From contig CAMNNS010000045.1 of the NCBI GenBank assembly GCA_946545765.1, forward strand, positions 1-10,731: DNA of 10,731 nt. Reading direction: 5' to 3'. The stretch comes from an uncultured Bacteroidales bacterium. Lineage in GTDB: Bacteria > Bacteroidota > Bacteroidia > Bacteroidales > UBA932. The translations under genes and the position numbers were made by a program. Below the pieces are notes generated by a model that saw nothing but the letters and a program-made list of their open reading frames with translations, was not told the DNA's origin and did no database searches. This document shows, in pieces, positions 1 to 5,782 of this stretch (position 1 is its first letter; each line of letters starts with the position of its first letter).

Positions 1-486
1 AACCAAATCTCCTTTAACTATCTCTAACTCCTCTTTACGGGTAACAAGATTTTTCTTCCCCTCTACTTTTCTCTTTTCTGCTAATTTAGATTCTAACTCC
101 TGATACTCGATTTCTTTAGAAAGAGAATCAAACTCACGATTGTTCTTTACATTATTCCTTTGTTGCTCATATTTTTTAATAGTAGCCTTTGCCGCCTCCA
201 TTTCATGCTCTTTCTCAGAGATAAAAGCCTCTATGTCTTTTATCTCTTTTTGTAAAGAAGAAATCTTTGCCTTTAGCCCTACTACTTCATCTTCAAGATC
301 TTGAACTTCAAGAGGTAATTCACCTCTAAGCATATAAATAGCATCAATCTTAGAGTCTGTTTTTTGCAACTTATACAAAAGTTGCAACTTCTGCTCCATA
401 TCAGAATCTGAATTTTTAGATATTTGAAGAGAAGCAAATGTCTCGCCGCTCATTGCGGATGATTTTATATTTTTTTTAGTTGCCAT
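1..486 (-). CDS. Coiled-coil C4-type zinc-ribbon protein, N-terminal 162 residues (runs off left edge)
   Basis: The frame is open from ATG at 486 to the window edge, giving 162 codons; the C-terminal part, where the family carries two CxxC zinc-binding pairs, lies outside. Visible residues are strongly helical and charged from about residue 30 onward (coiled coil). The conserved stretches RGELPLEVQDLEDE (54-67) and NNREFDSLSKEIEYQ (115-129) are typical of the Bacteroidota members of the zf-RING_7/DUF164 family, which are about 250 residues long. The start is supported by the lysine-rich MATKKNIK opening, like that of Bacteroides homologues. It begins 2 bases after the nif3 stop, so the two are almost certainly co-transcribed and probably translationally coupled. 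Relatives include HP0958/FlgZ of Helicobacter (a flagellar and RNA-linked chaperone), but nothing flagellar is visible here, so that role should not be transferred. The exact function in this group is not established. Confidence 0.85.
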   Translation of the reverse strand, partial: MATKKNIKSSAMSGETFASLQISKNSDSDMEQKLQLLYKLQKTDSKIDAIYMLRGELPLEVQDLEDEVVGLKAKISSLQKEIKDIEAFISEKEHEMEAAKATIKKYEQQRNNVKNNREFDSLSKEIEYQELESKLAEKRKVEGKKNLVTRKEELEIVKGDLV

Positions 487-488
487 AA

Positions 489-1280
489 TCAGAAATAATA
501 TATTGGTGATTTGTCCACCCTACTCTTTAGGGTTGCAAATTTAGGAAAATTTTTTTTAATTAAACCATCTAATAACTCAATAGCTGGAAATTCACCGTAG
601 TGATGCCCCACATCTATCACCATAAATGTATCGGGAAGATAAAAATTATGATGGGTAACATCGCCTGTTACAAGCACTTGAGCACCTTGAGACAAAGCAT
701 CTTTAATTGAACCTTGTCCACTTCCACTACTCACTGCAACCCTTTTAATTTTCCTCTTTAAAGGTTTTGAACTCCTTATATTAGGGGCATTAAAGACTTT
801 TTTAACATTTGCTAAAAAGAGTTCTGGAGAGATTTCTCTACTTAAATTGCCCACCAAACCGAATCCATCTTTATTAAGTACTTTTGGATTTTTAACCCCT
901 AATTTTTTTGCCATTATAGAGTTTAAACCCCCTCGAGCTTTATCTAATGGGGTATGAGAGGAATATATTACAATATCGTTCTTTATTGCCAACATTATAG
1001 CCTCGGCTCTCAAATCCCCTTCCAATAAGTTTAGTACAGGGGAATGAACTATCATCGGGTGATGAGTTATAATTATATCACATTTATTTTCTATCGCCTC
1101 TTTTACAACATCTAATGTGCAGTTCAACGCTATAAGAGCCTTATTAACAACTTTATCGGGATTACCTATTGTAAAACCACTATTATCCCACTCTGCCTGA
1201 GTAGATAAAGGGGCAAAGGTCTCTATAGCATCTGCTAAATCCTTTGCTTTAATCTTTTTAATAACTCTATTTGATTTCAT
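489..1280 (-). CDS. Nif3/YbgI-family dinuclear metal-centre protein, short form
   Basis: A 263-residue cytoplasmic protein of the NIF3 family, which forms hexameric toroids with a two-metal site in each subunit. The metal ligands can be read directly by comparison with E. coli YbgI: H73 and H74 in ITHHP, D113 in SSHTPLD, and H226 and E230 in DVGHHYGE. The N-terminal WDNSG (31-35) and GDVTHH (206-211) are also family signatures. Its length matches the compact E. coli YbgI (about 247) and not the roughly 365-residue form, common in Firmicutes and Bacteroidota, that carries a PII/CutA-like domain inserted in the middle; that insert is absent here. Annotation as 'GTP cyclohydrolase 1 type 2' is widespread but weakly supported, and the physiological substrate is unclear. 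It is the middle gene of the merR-like / nif3 / zinc-ribbon operon (21 bases after the upstream gene, 2 before the next). Confidence 0.9.
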   Translation of the reverse strand: MKSNRVIKKIKAKDLADAIETFAPLSTQAEWDNSGFTIGNPDKVVNKALIALNCTLDVVKEAIENKCDIIITHHPMIVHSPVLNLLEGDLRAEAIMLAIKNDIVIYSSHTPLDKARGGLNSIMAKKLGVKNPKVLNKDGFGLVGNLSREISPELFLANVKKVFNAPNIRSSKPLKRKIKRVAVSSGSGQGSIKDALSQGAQVLVTGDVTHHNFYLPDTFMVIDVGHHYGEFPAIELLDGLIKKNFPKFATLKSRVDKSPIYYF

Positions 1281-1301
1281 TTAAAAAATATTTCTATCTC
1301 A

Positions 1302-1673
1302 CTATTCATCAGGGAAATCAGAAAAAATCTCCTCATCGTTTTCTCCTGAGACCTCCAATAACATCTTTTTTATAGCTCTCAGCTTCATTATCACATCAAG
1401 CCTTTTATCTTCTCCTGTAGCATTCTGTTTTAACCTACGGGCTGCCCCATCTAAAGTCATTCCTAAATCTTTTACGAAATGGTGTATTAACTTTAAATTC
1501 TCTACATCTTTTGCTGTAAATAGTCTATTCCCTTTTTTATTTCTCACCGGTTTAACAAAGGTTGGGAATTTGTCACTCCAAAAGCGGACTAAAGAGGCAT
1601 TCTCTCCTATAATTTCAGAAACCTCACTTATGCTATAATAAATTTTTTTTGAATAATTCTCTTCTCCCGACAT
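1302..1673 (-). CDS. MerR-type DNA-binding regulator, effector domain absent
   Basis: A 123-residue protein with an N-terminal MerR-like winged helix-turn-helix: YYSISEVSEIIG (12-23) followed by ASLVRFWSDKFP, wing around 41-54 (KPVRNKKGNRLFTAKDV), then a helical segment to about 82 containing GMTLDGAARRLK. The C-terminal 40 residues form a short probable dimerisation helix and an acidic tail ending FSDFPDE. No cysteine is present, so a metal- or redox-sensing MerR of the classical kind is unlikely. Regulators of this type are common single genes in Bacteroidales and their targets are mostly unknown. It is the first gene of the minus-strand operon with nif3 and the zinc-ribbon gene, and diverges from the small membrane-protein gene across a 122-base gap, so autoregulation or control of the divergent gene is possible (inference). 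Confidence 0.85.
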   Translation of the reverse strand: MSGEENYSKKIYYSISEVSEIIGENASLVRFWSDKFPTFVKPVRNKKGNRLFTAKDVENLKLIHHFVKDLGMTLDGAARRLKQNATGEDKRLDVIMKLRAIKKMLLEVSGENDEEIFSDFPDE

Positions 1674-1697
1674 ACTACTTAATTAGAATGTTGCTGG

Positions 1698-1705
1698 CAA
1701 ATTTA
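1698..1705 (-). promoter_or_regulatory. Bacteroidota -7 box for merR-like operon
   Basis: On the minus strand this reads TAAATTTG, a full match to the Bacteroidota -7 consensus TAnnTTTG. It would start the transcript near 1694, giving a leader of about 20 bases before the regulator ATG at 1673. I see no convincing TTTG -33 element 19-21 bases upstream, so the call rests on the -7 box and its position only. Confidence 0.4.
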
Positions 1706-1734
1706 ATAAATAAAAAACTTACCGCGCTTATACA

Positions 1735-1766
1735 TTTGTTTTTTTCCAGAAAAATAACTATATTCG
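1735..1766 (+). promoter_or_regulatory. Bacteroidota promoter for small membrane-protein gene
   Basis: A TTTG at 1735-1738 is followed after 20 bases by TATATTCG at 1759-1766, which matches TAnnTTTG in seven of eight positions. Spacing and sequence fit the Bacteroidota primary sigma factor pattern (TTTG, 19-21 bases, TAnnTTTG). Transcription would start near 1770, about 26 bases before the ATG at 1796. Confidence 0.5.
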
Positions 1767-1795
1767 CGATAGTTTAACCCTTAAAAAATAGTATT

Positions 1796-2110
1796 ATGTC
1801 GGATCTTTCTGGACTTTTTTTAGCTGTTGAAATTTTTTTTATAGTGGCTCTCATTGCTTCTGTATTTTTTGCTCCTAAATGGATAAAAGAGATTGGTTTA
1901 ATGGCACTTGTTTTTGCCATATTCTTCTCAGTACAAGGATTTCACATTGTGTTTAGGATTGCAGAAATGAATGGAGAGGAATTAACAAATACAATAAGCC
2001 ATCCTGTTTTATATGGCGGTTTTAAAGTTATTGTACTCCAACTCTGCTGGGGTTTGGCAGTCTATTTCTTCTCGCTAATTTTACGTATCGCGACAAAGAA
2101 AAGAAAATAG
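1796..2110 (+). CDS. Small three-helix inner-membrane protein, unknown function
   Basis: A 104-residue, very hydrophobic protein that I do not recognise. Three membrane segments are apparent: about residues 6-26, 31-53 and 74-96. A short polar loop (54-72, AEMNGEELTNTISHP) lies between the second and third, and a basic KKRK tail would sit in the cytoplasm. With an odd number of helices the N-terminus would then face the periplasm, unless helix one is reversed. No catalytic motif or metal-ligand pattern stands out. A good promoter match lies just upstream. The stop is only 3 bases from the stop of the converging M23 gene, so there is no room for a separate terminator and the two mRNAs probably overlap at their 3' ends. 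The gene is real on the basis of its hydrophobic pattern, lack of an overlapping competitor and promoter; its role is unknown. Confidence 0.75.
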   Translation: MSDLSGLFLAVEIFFIVALIASVFFAPKWIKEIGLMALVFAIFFSVQGFHIVFRIAEMNGEELTNTISHPVLYGGFKVIVLQLCWGLAVYFFSLILRIATKKRK

Positions 2111-2113
2111 TTG

Positions 2114-2986
2114 TTAATCTAAAGATTGCCCGCTATTCTCAGATATTGTAATTGCTAAATTGTAATTATAGTGATTTATATCTGAAAATAAATAATGTAC
2201 AGGATTCATATACCTCCCTTTGAAAATAATCTCATAATGAAGATGTGGAGCCAATGACATCCCTGTTGAGCCTATTTTTGCTATAATATCTCCTTGCTTT
2301 ATTTTAACACCTTTACGAACAATTATCTCTCCGAGATTAGTGTATCTTGTTTTGTAACCATTAAGATGATCAATAGTTAAGACTTTGCCTCGCGATCTAT
2401 CTTCTCTCAAAGAACTACTCTCTACAACTCCATCTGCAGGGGCAATAACATTTGCACCACTATTTGCAACTATATCTAATCCGTTATGAGCAATTACGCT
2501 TTTATAGAAAGGATTAATTTTTTTCCCTTGAGAGGCACCAATTTGATTTATAGAAAATTTCTCTAAAGGAACCTTTGATGGAATGTTTGTCGTACTTGCC
2601 CCTAAATAGTCTAAAGCCTGATATATTGTATCTATCATCTTTTTTACTCTATTTGCTCTCTTTATAACATTCTCTAAATCAACCGCATTAGTGTCCTTTG
2701 CAAAGTCACTCTCAAGTTCAACAGGATAAGAACCAAAGATAGATTTATAGATTTTTCTATCTCTGTATTCTAAAGAATAAACTGCAGATTGTAACAACTC
2801 TAAATCTTCTTCTGCTTTAGTAAGAAACGATTCTAAAGAGTCTGTATTAGATTTTATTTTAGCATTTTCTCCAAAAATTAAAAATTGAGAGAGGGAAAAG
2901 TAGTATAAAAAAGATAACAATATACTTGCCGAAAAAAGAAGTATAATTCTCTTAAAAAATTGTTTACCTTTTAATTTAAAACTCAT
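2114..2986 (-). CDS. M23/LytM-like peptidase with catalytic His replaced by Asn
   Basis: A 290-residue membrane-anchored periplasmic protein. There is an N-terminal signal anchor at about 12-36, a helical coiled-coil stalk (about 42-130) containing YRDRKIYKSIFG, and a C-terminal M23 (LytM) domain from about 160 to 266. The three zinc ligands are present: H167 and D171 in HNGLD, and H250 in HLH, with the catalytic H248 also intact. The other catalytic histidine of the family (H260 in S. aureus LytM, usually in a Y-x-H motif) reads N217 in RYTNLGE. The codon is AAT on the coding strand, so this is not a reading-frame artefact. Activity may therefore be lost or altered, as in EnvC/NlpD-type M23 proteins that act as amidase activators. 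It is the second gene of a tandem pair, starting 3 bases after its intact paralogue ends, and the two presumably act together on cell-wall cross-links. Confidence 0.85.
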   Translation of the reverse strand: MSFKLKGKQFFKRIILLFSASILLSFLYYFSLSQFLIFGENAKIKSNTDSLESFLTKAEEDLELLQSAVYSLEYRDRKIYKSIFGSYPVELESDFAKDTNAVDLENVIKRANRVKKMIDTIYQALDYLGASTTNIPSKVPLEKFSINQIGASQGKKINPFYKSVIAHNGLDIVANSGANVIAPADGVVESSSLREDRSRGKVLTIDHLNGYKTRYTNLGEIIVRKGVKIKQGDIIAKIGSTGMSLAPHLHYEIIFKGRYMNPVHYLFSDINHYNYNLAITISENSGQSLD

Positions 2987-2989
2987 AAT

Positions 2990-3847
2990 CTAATTCCCAT
3001 TAACCAATCTCTCATATTCGCTCTCAGATAAATTTTTATTAAAATATATAATCGGATTCACCCTTCTATCCATATATATAACCTCATAATGAAGATGAGA
3101 ACCTGTACTTTTGCCCGAGGTTCCCATTAACCCTATCAGATCTCCCCTTTTAAGATACTGACCAACATGTACCAAAGGTTGTTGCATATGAGCATATCTT
3201 GTTTTATATCCAAATCCGTGATTAACAATTACCTCATTCCCATAACCAAAAAAGTTAAAACTAACTTTCTCCACCTTTCCATCTCCTGTAACATAAATCG
3301 GTTCCCCTTTTGCTCCTGCTAAATCTATGCCCATATGAACTTTTGCTTCCCCTTCCAATGGATCTGCCCTCACCCCAAAAAGGCTGGAGATTCGTATATG
3401 TGAAAGATTTACAGGAGGTATTGATGGTACACAAGAAGCCATATTGTTTATATTTTTTGCTAAAGAAGAGATAGTATCATAGCTCAGCGATTGCAGGTAA
3501 ACCATACTGAATAATATCTCCTCATTTAATTTTTTGCTTAAATTAAAATTATCTACAATATGCTCTACCGATAATGAATCTCCAATACCAAAGACCTTTC
3601 TATAAACATTGTTATCTCTCTCTTTAAGATAAATTAAACTATTATATAATTCTTTCCTTTTATGCTCTACTATCTCCTTTCTTATAAGAGTTCTCTCATA
3701 CTTTTGCTCGAGCTGAATTCTCTTTGGAGTTTTAAATCCAAAGACTTGAGTATATATCAAAAAATAAAAGATAAAGAGTAAAAGGCTTGCTCCAAAACAC
3801 TTAAAACAATTAGACCATATTTTTCTGCTATTCCTCTTTTTTTTCAT
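2990..3847 (-). CDS. M23/LytM-type metallopeptidase, membrane-anchored, intact active site
   Basis: 285 residues from the ATG at 3847. Layout: a basic N-terminus (MKKKRNSRK), one signal-anchor helix at about 18-35, a charged helical stalk with KERDNNVYRKVFG (75-87) typical of Bacteroidota M23 proteins, then a LytM domain from about 154 to 270 opening with SSLFGVRADP. All expected active-site residues are visible: H171 and D175 (HMGID), H220 (YAH), H251 and H253 (HLHYE). It should be a zinc endopeptidase cutting peptide cross-links in peptidoglycan, facing the periplasm. The frame can be extended three codons to a TTG at 3856, but that codon overlaps a good -7 promoter box, so ATG 3847 is preferred. 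It is the first gene of a two-gene operon with the Asn-substituted paralogue 3 bases downstream, and is divergent from the thioredoxin-fold gene across 239 bases. Confidence 0.9.
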   Translation of the reverse strand: MKKKRNSRKIWSNCFKCFGASLLLFIFYFLIYTQVFGFKTPKRIQLEQKYERTLIRKEIVEHKRKELYNSLIYLKERDNNVYRKVFGIGDSLSVEHIVDNFNLSKKLNEEILFSMVYLQSLSYDTISSLAKNINNMASCVPSIPPVNLSHIRISSLFGVRADPLEGEAKVHMGIDLAGAKGEPIYVTGDGKVEKVSFNFFGYGNEVIVNHGFGYKTRYAHMQQPLVHVGQYLKRGDLIGLMGTSGKSTGSHLHYEVIYMDRRVNPIIYFNKNLSESEYERLVNGN

Positions 3848-3853
3848 ACAATG

Positions 3854-3861
3854 CAAAAGTA
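3854..3861 (-). promoter_or_regulatory. -7 box for the M23 peptidase pair
   Basis: The minus strand reads TACTTTTG, a full TAnnTTTG match, with a TTG 18 bases upstream (one to two bases tighter than usual). The box ends only 6 bases before the ATG at 3847, so the predicted transcript begins within a few bases of the start codon, nearly leaderless. It also argues against the TTG start at 3856. Confidence 0.4.
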
Positions 3862-3975
3862 AATAAAAAGTTAAGAAAACAACTTCATCGCTACTGATTT
3901 AATATGCTTTCTGTGCACTGGCAAAAATGGTGCAAAACAATTTAGATTCAAGATTATTAAGTTGATATTTTTTAT

Positions 3976-3983
3976 TATCTTTG
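3976..3983 (+). promoter_or_regulatory. -7 box for thioredoxin/beta-barrel gene
   Basis: TATCTTTG matches TAnnTTTG completely. No clear TTTG lies 19-21 bases upstream. A start near 3987 would give a leader of about 100 bases before ATG 4087. Apart from this box and the divergent M23 promoter, the 239-base interval 3848-4086 shows nothing I can name. Confidence 0.35.
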
Positions 3984-4086
3984 TTTAGCTATCTATTAAA
4001 TAATAAACCGTCAAACCTATGGCAAAGGTAATTTGCTTTCTATTTAACATAAAACGAATTTTGTAAAACCTTAAAGATTTTTTAAA

Positions 4087-5535
4087 ATGAAGAAAAACCT
4101 TTTTCAAACTGTAATAATTGTTTTTATCCTGCTTTTATGCACCAATCCTCTTATGGCACAGCAAGGTTCTTTTAATCTTGAGAATGAGATTGCTAAAAAT
4201 GGCAGACCGACTCTTATTATGCTAACCGCCCGTTGGTGTGCCCCTTGTCGTGTCATGAAAAAGAAGGTGATGAAAGAACCTTCTGTTATTATGGAACTCA
4301 GCAAAATGAATGTGATTTTTTACGATGTAGATACTCCAATAGGCAAGGAGGCTGAGGTTTTCTTCAAACAATATGACTATGATGAAAGTATCCCTTATTT
4401 TGCATTATTTGATTCTCAAAGGCAATTTAAAGCCTCAGCAAGTTCTTTGAACACAGATGATTTCTTGAAGTTTCTTAACAAAGTGGATTTATCTTCTATA
4501 AGTACAACTCAACAGAAAAAACTTTCTAAAGAGCTTATTTCTAAGGCAGACCCAAATATTGCTAATGCCAAAAATTATAGCATGGTATGTTTTAGTACTC
4601 CTACTCAATTTGAATTTTTAAACTTTTGCGACTCTCTTAATAGCTCACCAAACCTTCAGAAAGTTGCAAGTCTGTATTCTCTGAGAGTAGTTGATCCGGT
4701 AACATACTCATATTATGATTATAATGCAGATTCACCTATTATCGCCAGTAAAAAGAAGTCTAAGATAGATTATAAGTCATACTCCCTTTATTATGATAAT
4801 CTTCCTGCTTTTCTTCTTTTTGATTCAAAGGGGAGAATCTTTGCTTCTATAAGCGGTTTCTCATCAGAAAAGAGGTTTTTGGATTTAATTAAAGAGGTTG
4901 AAAAAAACGAGGAACTTTATAAGAATTTATATAAAAAATATAAGCGCAAAACGAAAAGGAATGAAAGATTTGATAAACTTGTACACTCCTTATGGCGCAT
5001 AGATTTGGAAGCAGATGTGAATCTCTCATTTTTTTCCACAAATGTAGCGTCCGAAAATAAAGCAAGGGTCGGTTATGGAGTTTCACTCATTGGTAGGCGC
5101 TACTTTAGCGATTTAAGTAATTTAAACTCTTTTGGTTTGGGTCTTTCATATAATTCTTGGGGTGGGGGAATAGGTTATGGTACCCGTGTAAGAGAGGATA
5201 TGATAAAAATACCTATAGATATGGAGTTCAAGTTATCAAGAGTTAATCTAACTAAAAGTCTCTGTTCTGCTTTGCTTTATTTTAGATTTGGGGGTTGGGG
5301 CTCCTATTCTTTTAACAGAAGTGTTTCACATTCAACAACTTTGCCTTATTGCACAAAAGACCATATCCGCAGATGGGATAGCGGAGTGATGGCGGGACTG
5401 ACTCTTCAGCAAGGTTCTTTTTATACAAAGCTTACCTACTCAAGAGGCCTATTTAACAGGATTAAGCATATGCCAGGAGATAAAGCTTTTTACAATGTTT
5501 TTTCTCTTAGTTTTGGAATCAGGTATGGGGATTGA
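4087..5535 (+). CDS. Exported thioredoxin-domain protein fused to a C-terminal beta-barrel-like region
   Basis: 482 residues. A type I signal peptide (1-24, cleavage likely after PLMA) precedes a thioredoxin domain at about 28-135, with the active site WCAPC (C51, C54) and cis-proline P103 in ESIPYF. A second thioredoxin-like unit follows at about 160-275. It starts MVCFSTPTQFEFLNF where the CxxC would be, has a matching proline in NLPAFLLFD (P240), and lacks the cysteine pair. After a very basic linker (281-298), residues 303-482 alternate hydrophobic and polar residues in about eight Gly- and aromatic-rich segments such as FGLGLSYNSW, LLYFRFGGWG, YTKLTYSRGL and VFSLSFGIRY. The last two resemble the closing strands of Bacteroidota outer-membrane barrels. 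The simplest reading is a barrel in the outer membrane presenting thioredoxin domains in the periplasm for disulfide or redox work; this is inference. It stands alone between its own promoter region and a strong hairpin. The thioredoxin assignment is firm, the barrel is moderately so. Confidence 0.85.
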   Translation: MKKNLFQTVIIVFILLLCTNPLMAQQGSFNLENEIAKNGRPTLIMLTARWCAPCRVMKKKVMKEPSVIMELSKMNVIFYDVDTPIGKEAEVFFKQYDYDESIPYFALFDSQRQFKASASSLNTDDFLKFLNKVDLSSISTTQQKKLSKELISKADPNIANAKNYSMVCFSTPTQFEFLNFCDSLNSSPNLQKVASLYSLRVVDPVTYSYYDYNADSPIIASKKKSKIDYKSYSLYYDNLPAFLLFDSKGRIFASISGFSSEKRFLDLIKEVEKNEELYKNLYKKYKRKTKRNERFDKLVHSLWRIDLEADVNLSFFSTNVASENKARVGYGVSLIGRRYFSDLSNLNSFGLGLSYNSWGGGIGYGTRVREDMIKIPIDMEFKLSRVNLTKSLCSALLYFRFGGWGSYSFNRSVSHSTTLPYCTKDHIRRWDSGVMAGLTLQQGSFYTKLTYSRGLFNRIKHMPGDKAFYNVFSLSFGIRYGD

Positions 5536-5565
5536 TTTTTGCCTATATACTATGTTTTACCATCA

Positions 5566-5600
5566 GATGCAGTATGTGTAAATTTTACACATACTGCATC
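5566..5600 (+). terminator. Terminator hairpin after thioredoxin/barrel gene (17-bp perfect arms)
   Basis: The arm GATGCAGTATGTGTAAA (5566-5582) is followed by one base and then its exact reverse complement (5584-5600). The hairpin begins 31 bases after the stop at 5535 and is followed by a short pyrimidine stretch (TTCTTTC). The T tract is weak, so a role as mRNA 3'-end stabiliser or a protein-binding palindrome is possible, but the location favours termination. Confidence 0.65.
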
Positions 5601-5694
5601 TTCTTTCAATTCGCCCATCTCAAACACATTTGCCAGATGTTTATGAGACTTATGCGATAAAAAGTTTGTAACTTTACCTTTAGCATATAGTGCA

Positions 5695-5724
5695 TTTGTG
5701 CGAAGATATTTTTTTTTACCTTTG
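5695..5724 (+). promoter_or_regulatory. Promoter of the lipoprotein pair, with T9 tract in spacer
   Basis: TTTG at 5695-5698 and TACCTTTG at 5717-5724 (full TAnnTTTG match) are separated by 18 bases, slightly short of the usual 19-21. The spacer ends in a run of nine T residues (5709-5717, the last T being the first base of the -7 box). Transcription would start near 5728, about 55 bases before ATG 5783. The rest of 5601-5782 shows nothing else I can identify. Confidence 0.5.
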
Positions 5725-5782
5725 CCCAAAGAATTGTTCTAACTTTTTAGATTAAGTTTCATATTACTAATAAATAATAAAA

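Noticed and set aside
3848..3856. TTG start extending the first M23 protein by three residues
   Set aside because: The codon overlaps the -7 box, and the ATG at 3847 gives a normal basic signal-anchor start.
4019..4066. 15-codon open frame (MAKVICFLFNIKRIL) in the leader of the thioredoxin/barrel gene
   Set aside because: A short frame of this size is expected by chance; it has no run of regulatory codons and no attenuator hairpin after it.
4104..4304. Open frame on the minus strand, 66 codons
   Set aside because: It lies opposite the signal peptide and CxxC region of the thioredoxin gene, with no promoter and no recognisable protein pattern.
4889..5086. Minus-strand open frame of 65 codons
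   Set aside because: It is antisense within the thioredoxin/barrel gene and has no supporting signal.
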